A stretch of 64,000 bases of DNA from positions 969,658 through 1,033,657 of the forward strand of contig CAJZBQ010000033.1 of the NCBI GenBank assembly GCA_914767885.1, in the 5' to 3' direction. A model generated the notes under the pieces. The model saw nothing but the letters and a program-made list of their open reading frames with translations, had not been told where the DNA came from and did no database searches. Below, piece after piece: positions 1-13,400 of this stretch. Numbering within the stretch: position 1 is the first letter of the stretch; each line of letters starts with the position of its first letter. The position numbers were made by a program, and so were the translations under genes. The DNA is from Blepharisma stoltei (lineage: Eukaryota > Ciliophora > Heterotrichea > Heterotrichida > Blepharismidae).

Positions 1-484
1 CGGGTAATTATCTATTGAAATTTCTCTTCATAAAAGCATATTGAATTTGAATTCAAGAATTTGTAGCGGGTGCTCAAAAGTCCCAAATTTTTCTATTTGC
101 CCATTCAAAAGCAAATGTAGTCAATCATGTATTTCTTTAGCTCCCCCTCTAAAACCAAGCAAAACTATTGGAAAACCACTGTTTTTCAGGGCAAGCAAAA
201 AATTTTTTAGAGACCTCGCGATTAGCTATAGGCCAGCCTTTATCCCTTCCACCCTGATTGTTTTATTTTAAATAAAACATGAAAATAAGAAGGCACACTC
301 ATCTTTATAAATTTAGCAGCCAAACTAATTTTAGCAGTTTCATCTAAACTGATACCTTCGGGGGATGGAAAGAAGGATGAGTCAAGATCGAGATATAAAC
401 GTTCTCGCGTAATATAATTAATAATTCTACAATGGGTTTTTGTAGCAATTTCATTTGAATTAGAAAATTGTATTCCAAAAAAAT
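1..484 (-). other. Possible exon remnants downstream of the 485-949 gene
   Basis: Minus-strand reading gives two stretches that look coding: roughly 480-250 (contains ERLYLDLDSSFF and SLAAKFIKMS) and roughly 250-1 (contains NREVSKKFFACPEKQW and FEWANRKIWDFW with TGA read as Trp). They are separated from each other and from the 485-949 reading frame by single-base frame changes at A runs, and there is a TAG and a TAA near 140-155. This could be the 3' part of the neighbouring gene with sequencing indels or unrecognised insertions, or a decayed gene. The plus-strand ORF at 41-271 is its shadow. Confidence 0.3.
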
Positions 485-949
485 TTAATTTATAAAATTT
501 TTACTAAAAATTAGCCTTAGTGAGTGATAAAACCAGCTCACTCTTAATAGGGAAGTAATTGATTTTATATCTAAAAAGGATTCACTAAGCTTGTGAGAGA
601 AATCTAAGATAAGTCCTTGAATATCAAGATATGCGTATTTAGAAAGGTGAAGTAATTTTTTTGCACATTTATGAGCAAGTGCAGGAAAAAAGTTCTGCTG
701 CTTTATGCCGAATTTGAAGAGCATGAAGTTGATATAAATTGATATAGAGGTTTGTAAATTCTCGTCGAGGCTGAGCTCGTGGATTTCGCGGTCCAGCTTT
801 TCAAGTGCATCCCAATCAGAAACATCAGCTTTTAAGACTAGGTTTAGAATGTCTTGTATTTCAGCGACAGATGCGGTTTTAAGTGCTTTTTCAATGTTAG
901 ATAAGCAGTGTCTTACTGAAATTAAAATATCTATGGGCATGATATCCAT
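485..949 (-). CDS. Unknown helical protein (3' end uncertain)
   Basis: I do not recognise this protein. It starts at ATG 949 (MDIMPIDILISV) and runs 154 residues to a TAA at 485. The sequence is mostly amphipathic helix with no membrane segment or clear motif. The last residues (IFSKNFIN) look like read-through into an A/T run, and a one-base change at that run would join it to the exon-like sequence further left, so the true protein is probably longer and may leave the window. It lies tail-on to the dynein gene, with about 450 bp of AT-rich DNA between its start and the dynein stop. Confidence 0.45.
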   Translation of the reverse strand: MDIMPIDILISVRHCLSNIEKALKTASVAEIQDILNLVLKADVSDWDALEKLDREIHELSLDENLQTSISIYINFMLFKFGIKQQNFFPALAHKCAKKLLHLSKYAYLDIQGLILDFSHKLSESFLDIKSITSLLRVSWFYHSLRLIFSKNFIN

Positions 950-1400
950 TTTCTTATTATAGAATCGTGATTCTCGTGGACTTATAAATATTAGAGTATG
1001 CTTTATAAGGAACTCAGTATCATAGAACAGAAAATTATATAATGTTTATTAGAAATAAAGACTGGCTGATCTAGGCATCTTCATAGCACTTCTCTTGTAA
1101 ATTGCATTTCAATTGTGATTGAAATGAGAATAAACCTATATAGTAAGTATCAGCTCTTTTTGACATCATTATGCAGAAGTCTAACATGCACATCACATAC
1201 CTTTATATTAAAATCTTGATTCCTTAAGCCTTCACTATTGTCCTCTCGATTTAGCCATAATTATTATAAAAACCATTTTATTTATTAAATAATTCTTTAA
1301 TATAAGGTATTACTTTAGAGCAATGTGAATGAATAATTATATTTTGCAAGCATATAAATTTTATTTATAATTAAAATTTATTTCGAAATTCATTATTTAG
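950..1400. other. AT-rich intergenic region
   Basis: This lies between the dynein stop at 1401 and the start of the 949 gene, both on the minus strand. It should hold the dynein 3' UTR and the promoter of the downstream gene. I see no ORF, repeat or motif. Confidence 0.5.
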
Positions 1401-4400
1401 CTACTCTGAACCAATAAGGAATAAAGCTGCTCCACTGATAATGCGCTCTTCAGCTCTCCCTGCATTTGGCAGTGTCAAAGTGCACAACAACTTATCTCTT
1501 TCAAGCGAATAATACAGCGGAATTTTCACAGCATTTTCTTCATACGGCTCCTTCGCATCTCTTCTTACCCAGGCAATACTGCAGACAGGCAAAGGCATCA
1601 ATTCTGAGCTTGAAGGGCTTGGCGCCGTCAACCCTCCTCTAGAAAACTCACATCCTTGCATTAGCAAGCCTTTCAGTTGCATCCCATTTTGCATTTGTGA
1701 GTCAAAAGTGGTCATCAGCTTTAGCTGCTCCATAGGAGTTCCCAGCTTTCTTGAAGTGAGCTGTCTCAATGCATTTAAGAAAGTTTCAGGGTGGAATAGC
1801 TCTCCTAAAGCAATTGAGTCAGAAAATAAATTTCCGCTCCTCATCCCTTCAACCCACTTTTTCAGAGCATTAGTACGCCTCACAAGAGCTCTAAGCCAAG
1901 GTACAGGACTTGACGGTCCTTCCCACATATCAGACCAACTATCAGGGACTAAATTTTGTAGCAGGGCTTTGGCGTCATTTTCCATATCACTAGTCAATAG
2001 TCCTTGTCCAGAAATTACTTTATTGATTCCGTCTAGCGCCAAATGCACTTTTTCTTGCATTTTGAAGGCATATTTTGCTTCCATGAAGACAAAACTTTCT
2101 AAAGGATCGTCACTTTCTGCTAAATTCCCTTTAAACTTCTCTCCTGACCTTTGCAAAGTTTGCCACAAGTTCCAAAGTGGGCCAAGCTTAATGCTCCATT
2201 CTTCTCTGTCAAACTCTAGCTCTTCTTGACTGACTGCAGATAACTGCTTTAGCTGTTTTATTACATTGGAGCTATTGAACCTTTGGACTGACCTGTCAAT
2301 ATTTAAAGGAAGCCCAAATAGTGATGGGGAGTCTGTATCTGGCATTCTGTCTATAAGCGATATATAATCATTGTAATTTTTAGAATTGGGAAGTCTCAGC
2401 TCAGGAGAAAGCTGCCCATTAGTAAAAGTCTGCTGGGAGAAAAACTGATCAAGATAGGTATTTAACACTTTTAAGTCAAAAATATTGTCAACTCTGCCAC
2501 CGTAGACTGCATTTTCTAATAAACCTTTGAGTGCTGACCATTGAACAGGGTTTCTTTCAAGGATTTTTTCGAGTAAAGTAGCCCCAGCTCTTAAGTCAGG
2601 CAGTGAAAACTCATAGAACTTGGACCATCCTTGTGGGATATAAGTTCTCCTTTCTTGGACTATTGCGTGGAACCAGGCCAATGCAAATAATGCTTGTGCT
2701 CGCAAAACGTTGCCTTGCTCAATATACTGAGGGGTCCAAGATTGGTAAGTTCTTTGCATGTTTTTCTTGATCCCAGGAGGCGACTCATAAGTAATTTTTA
2801 GAGAAGACTGCAATAAAATGGCTGGGAATTTTAAGTGAGGCTCGGTAGTCAGCCACAGTCTGAAGTTTTCATGAGGTCTTAAGATTTTCAGCTCTTTTTC
2901 TAATGAAGGCAGCCAGCTTGTAACTAAATGGAGATTTTTAAGACAAACCCAGTCTCCTTTGTGGGCAGCTTCTCTCAGCACTTTTAGTGCCTCTTCATTT
3001 TGACCACCACCCATAGCCATTTGGTGGTATTTAGCCCTTCCTACGACTTCTTCTGCAAACTCTTCTAGCTCTTTAGTAGGATCAGACCCAGGTGACACAA
3101 TAAGTAGCACAGGCTCAATTGACGAAGTTTCATTTTTGTATAGATCTTGCAAAGAGAGAGCGGAGGGGTTTATGTCTTTTTCAGCAAGACCTTCACTTAC
3201 AAAGAGAGTCATTGCACTTTCAAGACGATCTGGCCTGAGGACTTTTACTAGTAGTAATTTTTGGAATGGGGAAACTCTGCTTTGGATTTGTGAAGGAAAT
3301 TCGAGCTCACATTGAGGAGACTGTCCCCATGACCTCCACAGTTCATTGTTGTCTAATTGAATGCTGTTGATAAGCCTAGGCAAGGTGGCGCCAAACATGC
3401 CGAATTCGTCTCTTCTGTCTTCTGAAGCCCAGTTAGGGAAAAGACGCCCAGCATCACCGGTTACTGCGACTTCTCCTTTTAAGAATTCCCATTCATTGAC
3501 TTCGAATAGCTCTGGCTTGATTCCTTTGATAAAGTGAAGCCCAAACATAAGCCTATCGCTCTTAAATAGTGATCTTGATACATTTAGATAGACCAAGCGG
3601 ACTAAAGTTCGTCCTAAGTTGTCAAGTTTGACCTGAAGGTTGTTGGATGGCTTTTGAGATTTCAAGGCTTTTGAGAAAATCCTAAGGAAGCTTTCTAATG
3701 AAAATTGATACATATTGTTCGTTTTCTGCAAATCCTGGAGCAGTGAAAAAATGGTTGATCCATGCGAAGCCAGTGGCCTGTAAACCTCTCTTTGCTCGTC
3801 TAATGATAACTGCAGCTCATGAGACTTGTTTAAGGATTCTGATATGCTGATGCTGCTTTCTTTTGTCCTATTTAAGCTTTCTATAAGAGTTTTATTTTCC
3901 AAAATATTGCCTTCAGCTGTTGCCAATTCTTCTAATAATTGCTTTTCTAAAGTCGCCAACTGCACTTTTAGCTGCTCTTCTTTAGCCAACATCTCTGTTT
4001 TCTGTTTTTCCAGTTCAGGCTGCTCATGGTTCAAAATAATACTCAGTAGCTGTCCTTCCAGTCCTGACCTTGTAACAGTGAAATTCACCAAATTAATCAC
4101 AGAAAATGCATTTGGCGGTACATCAATATGGGAATCTCTTGTGCATAAGAACAGCCTAAACGTTTCTGAGTAGTCAATTAGCTTATCTCCAATCTGAACC
4201 ATCCACCTTGGCCCTTGCTTTACTAAATCTAGCCTTAAAAGTGGGAACAAAAGTGCCTCAACCTTATCAATTTCTTGAATAATCAAAGTTTTCCCAAACC
4301 TTACTGCAAGCTCCAGCTGACTTGTAAACCTCACATCGCTTTGGTTCAGAACTTCTAGCTGTCCTGCTTCTTGTGTTTTTAGCCATGATGTCGCTGTGGA

Positions 4401-7400
4401 TGCTGGGTCTACTATAAGAGGTGTTTTGCTTGAGTTAAAAATGACTATCGCATTTTCCATTGACAAAGAGTCTCCAGGAAGTCCTTCGCCTTTCCATCTG
4501 AGCATTTCGCTTTCTGAAGACATGAACTTTCGGAAGTCATAGCTAAGTGACCCAGCTGACCCTTTCCACTGCTTCATTATGTTTTCTCTGATATCTTCAC
4601 TGTGTGGAGACAGATAAGTTACAAAGCCTGCAGAGACCATTGAATTCTTTGGCATCATGTCTAAGTTACCTTGAAGTTCTTTTAGCTGCTGTTCCCACCT
4701 ACCTTTTTCGCCGCTTAATTTTCCTAGTAGGTCTTGAGCACTGCTTAATGTTCCTTCCGCGATGCTGAGCTCATTTTTCAGCTGCTCAGCTTCTGAGGTA
4801 CGTTTGGAGAAGTTGCTGCGGAGGCTTTCTACCATTTTTCCAAGGCCGTCGAGCTGCTCTTCACACTCCATCATACGTTTCTGGGAAGTTTCCATTAATC
4901 TTGTGGCACGCTCTAAGTCGTCTTCAAGTGGTCGGATTTTTTCAAGAATTAAGGAGTACTGCAGTAGGGCTTGGACCCAGGCTGCCATAGGTGAGGCTGC
5001 TACAGAGGCTCGTTGGATTACTGATGGCTCAAAGCTGGAAGCTTTCTTATTGACTAGTCCCCATACGTCGTTTCTGACCTCTGGAGTTATAAGCCTTGGG
5101 TTGTAGTTTACCAGATTGTTGATAACACTTCGGCCTTTTAAGAACTCTTTCATAGAGTTCCAGGACGAATCGTAATTTCCCATCAGTCTGAGAACTGCAC
5201 TTAGCACATCATGGACTGGTTCTGGAGGCAGCCTCAAAGCTTTGAGCTCGTCCAGGCTTTCTTTTCTAATCGAGCCAACTGCTTTTTGGGCCTCTTCGAG
5301 CATAGGTTGAATCCCAGCCATTTCTCTTTCGACTACTGATTTTCGTTCATTTATTTTGATATTTTCTGATTGAAGCTGCTTTGAAAGGACTTCTTGCTCT
5401 TGCTTAGACTCTGCTGCCTTTTCCATTGCTTTCGTGATCTGTTCTAAAGCTTGATCTGCTTCTTTTTGCTTTGTGGCAAGCAGCTTCTTTTGATGCTCTG
5501 CTTTAACTTTTAAGTCATTCACCAGTGTTTCTGCTTCTTTTAGCTTCCCAAGACCAGCTTTCAAATGGCTGCTTTGTCCTCCTTGTGAGGAGAATTTGCT
5601 TTTCACGATGTTTCTGAAGGTTTTAACTTCTTGTGCTAACAAGTGAAAAATAACGGAAAAAAAATCAGTGAGCAAAAAATTTTTTAAAATTATTCTATAG
5701 AAAATTATTAAATGAAATTTTATTGAATACATTTTTCCTTTCTATTTTGCGAATTGAGATTTTTTAAATTTTTCAAGTGAATTATATTATCAAATTTAAC
5801 TTATTTTTCTCTTAGGAGAGGGAATAAGTAAATCCATGTAGTTTCTCATAACTGATTTAGGTACTGACTTGTGCATATTGATGCTTAAATCTACGATTTC
5901 TTGCTTATCATGCAGTTCTTGAATTTGTTCTCCTAGTTCTATATGGGCAATAGCATTCATGCTTTCTTTGCTCCATGGCTGCAGCCAGAGGATAGAGCAT
6001 CTTGTAAATAGTGCAGGGTTGCTAGCAGTATATACAGAGTACAAAGGATGTGAATGATCCAAACTTAGAATAATCCTCAAATTCTTCCTGACCAAGCTAC
6101 AGAAGTACTCATACAAAGTTTTACATTTGCCCTCTTGCCTCATTTGGTCAGCCAAAGGTGCTAATAAAGGCTCAATTTCTTCAGTTGCATAGAGTCCAGG
6201 CACTTCTCCACCTCCCAATAAGCTATTCAGCAGCTGCAAGAACTCAGGCCTAACCAATTGATAGTCCTCCAAAAACAGCACAGTCCCTTTCCCCTCAACT
6301 CCAGCTATTTGCAATACCGATTTTAAGTCTTTCCTGAACTCTTTATCATTATAATCATAAATGGCGACATAGGTGAAATTTTCTTCCTGAGCTCATTTTA
6401 TTATTATGAGGTTCGGTTTCCTGAAAAATCTTATCTAGTCACATCTGATAAGTATAATAAGTATAGGGAAGGGTGCAAATCCTCCTGTCTCAATCCTTTG
6501 GATATTTAGAAAGTTTAAGACTTACCTTCTCAGCACATTCGGGTGACCTTTAGGCGGGATTGTACATGAGCTGAGTGGCACGACAATTTGATGCCTGCTC
6601 ATATGGCGTGCCATTTTAAGCTGCATGATGGCGGGCAACGCCACTAGCTTTGGCAAACCCCCTTTTCTAGATACTATAAACATCTAATTAATATCAGCTT
6701 GAACTCTTTATCAGTATATTCTCTAGTGATATTTGGTGAAAAAAATTGAAGATTCAGCATATGGGAGACAAGGAGACTTGTGCTTCTTCGGCCGACGCCG
6801 CTTTCTCCGACCATTAGTATACACCCGCCTGGGACTGATAAGTTTCTGTTTACTTTAGCGATGTTGCTCATAGACTCGTCGAAAACGTGGAAGTGCAACT
6901 CTCTGAACTCTCGCTCATAGGCAAGCAGACCGCTGGCGATTATTTTTCTGAGATCTTCTTCAGACACACGGCCCATGCCTGGGATACCTTTAATAGCTGC
7001 TTCATGGGTTGAAGACCACGTCAAGAAAAATGCTTTAATTCCTTCATTATAGCCAAGCCCAGATCTCAGCTGGCTGTTTAAGATTGCATCAAATTGGACT
7101 GAATGTTCTCTAGAGACCAGTCGATCTTTAAATACTCGAACTGCTTCATATCCCCATACTTCGTGAAGCTGAGGAGGGCTTTTGGCTTCATATCTTAGCA
7201 GGTTGAAAGTCCATTGTGTTACGTCTCTAGGTGTAAATAAATAGTGCCTGTGCTCATCATATGGGAATCTTGTTTTCACGTTTACAAATAGATCTACCAT
7301 TGATTGGGCTAGTCTTGCAGCTTGGTCAGGGTTTCCAGCGATGTTTTGGGCCTTTACTATATTTTTCAAGTATTGAGTGTAAACATGGATAAGCTCGTCT

Positions 7401-10400
7401 CGTGTAGGATAATCCACACATACAATTCTTACATTTGCGGTGAATCTAGGAGAAAGCATGTGGCGGCCTACAGTGGAGCTTGGGTTCATGCTAGCTACAA
7501 TTTGGATTCTTTCTAGGTTGACGAAGTCTAAGTTATCATAAAACCCATGATATGTCACAATCTGCTGGAGAAAAGCTATAAGCTGGATTGTATTGTATTT
7601 ATCTGGAGTTGGCAAATTGATATCTTTGAGATACAGAATTAAACGAGAGGTGTCTTTAGGCCTTAATAGCCTGCCTTGGGCATTTGAAGATTGCGCACAA
7701 ACTTGAAGCAGTTTTTGTATCACATGTCCAGCTGTTGTCTGAGCATTACAATGGAGAGTAGCAACTTGGGTGGATTTTAATTGTTTAAAGGCAGACCTAA
7801 GCATAAGGCTTTTTCCACAGCCTTCAGGGCCGACCACTATAAATGGCTGGCCTGTTTCTAGCCAAGACTTAAATAGCTCAATATCTCTTTGGATTCCGAC
7901 TGTACGCACAATTGGTGGATCAAACGGGTCAGAAAATTCATTGAGGTCAAATTTCTCAGTTTCTGACACAAAAGCTTTGAAATTTCCTGTAGCTTCTGAA
8001 TAAAAGCTGTTTAGTGGCTTATTTTCTTCTACAGGGTGCTCTTTACTCCTCGCAAAAATTTCTTTTGCAAACCTTTCTCTCAACTCTATAGCAAAATTCG
8101 AGCCAAGTCCTCTCAGTACATTGTACACAAACTCTCCTTTACTTTTAGAGCCGCCTATTGTTGACAGTGCACTCATAACAGTTCCTACCTTAGTAGTCTT
8201 GACAGCCATTTCTTCTGAATAATGCAAAGTCCAGTCAATCGCCATCGGCAAAATTTCTTCGACCCATCTCTCCATTCTGCTTTGGTCTTCAGCTGACTGT
8301 TTCTTCAGCCACGAAGTGATAAGTCTATTGATATCCACGTCTTCTTCACTCATAAAGATCATCCCCATTCTGCTGACAGTTGCAGGAGAAGCGAACCTCA
8401 AGTCATTTGTTTCAAAAATAAAGTTTACATTGTCCGCAAAACTGATTCTTTCTCCAGTTGGGAGGGTTAAGAGATGGTTGTCGTCAAGAACTGAGTTTAA
8501 GGACTCAATCCACTCAGGATCAATGTCACCATCACAGATGACCCAAGATCTGACCTCTAATGGCTGCTTTACGCACTCTCTGGCTGCGGCTGTGAGGACG
8601 CCTTCATTTCATTCTCTGGTGTCAGTGTCCATATGTCCAAGTAACTGCTGTCGTGGCATTGATTTTGGATTCATTGTATGGACTATGATCTGCTGGCCTA
8701 GCTTTTCTAGAGAAGATTTCAGTACTTTCCAAATCGTTGATTTACCACACCCAGATGGCCCGACTAGGACAACTCCCATTCTTTGTTTAGTGGCCTCGTG
8801 GAACTGCAGGATTTTCGCGACTTGGTTTTCTGAGTTTTCTAGCTTAAACTCTTGAATTGTCTGCTGGATTGCCTTTTCGAGCTCTTCATATTGTATGTCT
8901 TCAATTGATGTCCCAGTGAAGATATCGCTTACAAGTGGGACAAATCTGCGTAAATCTGCATATGTGAGCTTTGGCAAGGTGTTGATACGGATTGCTTTGA
9001 TTAGTAAAATAGATTCTCTGTCAGCTGAAATGTCTCGTTTGGATGCTCTTTCGGCTTGGATTAGCTGTCCACCAATCGTAAGAGTCGTTTTGAGAGCTCT
9101 CAGTCCCCAGTCGTAGTGCTCTTGGGTTGATAATAGCTGTTTAGAAAGGATAAAGAGCTCTACAAGCTTTTTAGCGAGTTCTTTGGCGTTTTGGAATCCT
9201 TCTGCAAATAGCAAAACTTCCGCAATAAGTTCGTTATCAGGCACGCTCATAGCAACTGGCCTGAAAAGCATTTTCAAGTTGTCAGGTAGCTTCGAACGGC
9301 CACCATAGCCTTTTCCGGCAGGATTCATGGTTACAAAGATCCCTGCATTTAAGTTAATTTCAATAGTCCTTCCTAACAGTTCCAGTGTTTTTTCACCATT
9401 TTTGATGCCCCATTGTATAACTTGAATCTGCTGGGAAATAGCTGACAATTGTTCTTCTAAAAGCCTGTTAAACTCATCAAAGCAGCCCCACGCTCCGCAT
9501 TTTACGAGCCCAATAAAGATTCTCCCCATTGATTTAAAGTCAATTCCTTCGTCACAGTTAAACACTAACACTTGTCTGCCGAAGGCTTGGCCTAGAGCTT
9601 TTACTGACTCAGTTTTACCAGTTCCTGCTGGGCCATAAGGGTTTCCTCCATACCCCATCATCATTCCTTGAGTTAGAGTCAAATAGCATTTATCAGTCAA
9701 AGGAGTATGCACAAGCTTTGGGGCGTTTCCTTGGTACTCGTAGGTGTAGTTAAACTGGGCGTCGACCATGTTTATGATACAAAGCTTTTCATTGTTCATA
9801 ACAAACTTCAGCTGGCGGTGCCAATCCCAGTTGTGGACTGAGTTTACACTGCGGGCGATCAATAAATCAGTGACTTCCATGTTGTGGATTAGGTCTAAAA
9901 TCAAGCTTTTTACTTTTAAAAGCAATAACTGGTCAGTGTAGCGTGTTGATGTAAGGTTTGAGAGCTGACGGGCTAAGGACTGCTTCAGCTTTTGTAGACC
10001 ATTAGATTCAATAGCTTTGGCACAGTCCATTGAGAAGCGGATGACTTCGCTTAAAGAGCAGAGCTGGCTTGGCTGCTCTCTTAAAGCACTTTGGATGTCT
10101 TCAATTCTTAAGCACGCTAATAAGTCTCTGGCCAGCGTTGATTGCATTTCTTTGCTGAGCTGCCCGAGCCATATTTCGACATCATCAAACACTTGTACTG
10201 GAGTATGCAAGGCAACTCGCTCACCTGCGGAGCTCAAAAATGCAATGATAGTCCCACTGTTATCAAATTCAACTCTGTGGATACCTGCAAATAATTTCTT
10301 CAGGTGGGTTTGGATGACTTTAGGGTTTTTGGCTTGGCCTAGAATTTCTAATAAATCATCGTCACCAATAAAATAGAACCTGGGGAATTTCGATCTTTTT

Positions 10401-13400
10401 TCTTCTAAATAGTCGTTCAATGCTTTCTGGCATCTTTCTAGCTGGTCAAGCAAAGTCTCCAATGTATCTTTAAGCCCAGGGATGCTGCAAAGGCTGATAA
10501 CTCTTGGATCAGAGCCAACTCCTAGCATAATTCCTCTATACTCATCATCAACTCGTTTAAATCTTCCTTGCTCATGTGGCAAAGCTCCTCTTCCAAAAAT
10601 CGGCTCTAAGTATACCCATTTTCTCTGGATTATGCTCAATTTCAGCAAATAGTCATCCAGTGACGACAGTTTTGACTCAAACTGCTCGACCTGATCTGCA
10701 AATCTTTGGAAAAATCGTGACTCTTTTAACGAGGAAAGCAAGGCTTGGTTGTCACTGACTTGAGTCAAAAGCTCTTTTCAGTCTTTAATAAGTGGGGTGA
10801 CTCTGTCATTTTGTATATGCTCGTATAATGAAAATACAGCTTCATCACACCAGACCCTTAAATCGTGGATGGCTTCTCTAATAGTGATTTCTCCTTGGGC
10901 TCTAGCTTGGAGCTCTTTAATTTGGTCTGCAGAAGCTATCATATAGGCAGAATTGTCAATGTAATGCTTGAATTTCAAGTTCTCCATCGAGATTTCTTTA
11001 GGGAGCTTTAAATAGTAAAACAAAGTCTTCCAGTGCTCTTTTTCAAAGCCTTCCCCAGTTGCTAGCTTAAGAAGAGGCCAGACTCTTTTATAGAGCTCGA
11101 TTTGGGTGCTGATAAATCTGCCTACTGCATCTCTGGTTTTGCCTTTGATTTTTTCAGTCCAGGCTAACTCCCCCCCTCGAAGTTCGACCAAGATTTTTTT
11201 GGTCGAACTTCGAGGGGGTTAAGAAAAATTTTTTTTAAAAAAAATTATATAGAATTGTTTTTATATAATTTAATAGTTAAAAAAAAAAAATTTATCATAT
11301 TCTTCTGTATGGTTGAGAGGGTGTAAGGGTAAGAAAAAATAGTGCAAGATGGTTTTGTAACGCTTTTTTAGAACTTGAATACAAAAATCGCAAGCTCACC
11401 CCCACATAGTTTTAAAATTTTTGAAAAATTGCTTATTTTCCTAGTAAATTTTTACATAGGTCTTGGTCGAACTTTGAGGGGGGTTAATTTTACAAAAAAA
11501 TAGGGAATTTTCCCTATATCTTGGTCGAACTTCGAGGGGGGGGGGAGTAAGAAGAAATCTTGGAATAAATAAAGTTTTGACCTGAAGGAAAGCCAGTCTT
11601 CTTCGCCAAGCTTGCCTAGCTCTGTTCTGAACTCTTCAAACAAGCTCCAATTGGATTCTTGCTCAATGATTTCTGCCTCAATATCTTTTGTCGAGAACTC
11701 TCTTATCGGCATATTGAATTGTTCCGATTCCTCTTTGAGCTTCCCTATTCTTTCACTGAGCTGCTGCCAGTCATTTCTCCACTCTTTTACCTTTTCTGCG
11801 TTTTCTACAGCAGTCTGCATGTCAAGCTCATCAATTTGTTTACTTCCCCCCCATCCTTGATCGAACGATTAACTGTAAAAATTCCTAAAAATTGGGGAAA
11901 TTAACCCCCGTCCTTGATCGAACGATTTTCATATCATAACAATTTTTATATATATAAAAATATAATAGTTATCAAAAGCTTGGAAAATGTACCTAATGAA
12001 GTTGTTTTTAGAGACTTTGAGACGAGAAAGCTTCGGAATCAACCATTCGAAGTGCTTTAGTCATCAACCTAGGCTTAAAAACTCAATAATCTAAATATAG
12101 AGATTCTTTAAAATTTTTAAAAAAAAAAATTTAATTTAATAAGGGAAAAAATTAAAATTTATACAGCTTAAAAGGGTAACTAATAAATCAAAATATTAAA
12201 AATGGTATTTTTTTATGATATTAATTCAATTTTCTGCTGTAAAAAATAATTATTAAATACTCTTAACTCTCTTTATTTAAAAGTAAATAAAAAAAATATA
12301 TATATTTTATTTTTATATATAAAATTTTTTTCCCAAAAACATTTTTTTTTAACCCCCATCCTTGATCGAACGATGGCGAGTCGTTCGATCAAGGATGGGG
12401 GGGGAGTTAGGCTTAAGTGCTGCCCATCTAGATGCAAACTTGTCTAAAGCTGATGCGAGTTCTTCGCCTCTTCTCGCGATGTCTTGTTTGACTACTTCTC
12501 GCTGCTGCTCTATAACTTCTGAAAATGCTTCTACAGAAACTTCGAAGTTTTTCCATTTATCTGAAATTATTGCAAGGTTTGGGCTGGCTCCTGTGAGCTG
12601 CTTAAGCATTTTGGATTTTTCTTCAAGGTTCTGGTACTGCTTATAAGTTTTTTCTTTTTGGCCTGCGACTTCTAAGGCTTCGCGCTGGGCTTTGGCGATT
12701 TCTTCTACGCTTTGAGGGCGCTGAGTAAGCTTAGCGTTGGCTGATTTGAGGAATTCGTCGAGATAGTCAATGTCAGTCTTAATAGAAGTTTTAAGGGACA
12801 CAATCAGAGCTTCTGAAAGTCTTTGAAGCTGTTCTTCTATCGACGATTTAATAGGAGCTGTTGATATAGAAAAGCAATGGACTTTTTGCTGCTCTTGCAG
12901 CTTTTCTACGTCTTTTCGCTTCTGTTTCAGCATCCTAAAGTTAGCCTCCCAGTCATTTACATCTTTAACGTGCTCTTCTACCATTGTATCAATATTAACT
13001 TTTCCCAGCACAACCCAAGGCTTGTAAGTCCCTAGCAGCTCTTTTAGTTCAGCAAATAGTGCTTCAGCCTTAGAATAAACTGTATAAAGGCCATCTGAAT
13101 TTTTATCAGGCATTTTTCTATATACCTCAGGGTTTCCTCCAAGTCCTTGAAAAGTGATAGGAATGGATATAAAAAGCTTGATTTCTTTATAGTATTTTGC
13201 CTTAAGTTCTTCTAGCGGCGGTCTAAACTGCAAAGTTTTATTCGCAAACACGATATCAGCTTTAATTTCAGGCAAATTGTCAGTCAGATTTTCTAAGCCA
13301 TTTTTATATTGGACTTCTAAGCTTTTAAAAAGCTCTTTGTCGAGATCAGCTTTCCATGCCCTGGCTGCGTCCTCACTTTTTTCAGCTGTAATTGTATTAA

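Noticed and set aside
5637-5801. A large GT...AG intron in dynein
   Set aside because: All proven introns are 15 nt; the segment lacks GT/AG ends at positions that keep frame, while TA borders do.
6400-6430. tRNA gene suggested by a B-box-like GGTTCGGTTTCC
   Set aside because: No matching A box, acceptor stem or anticodon arm could be folded around it.
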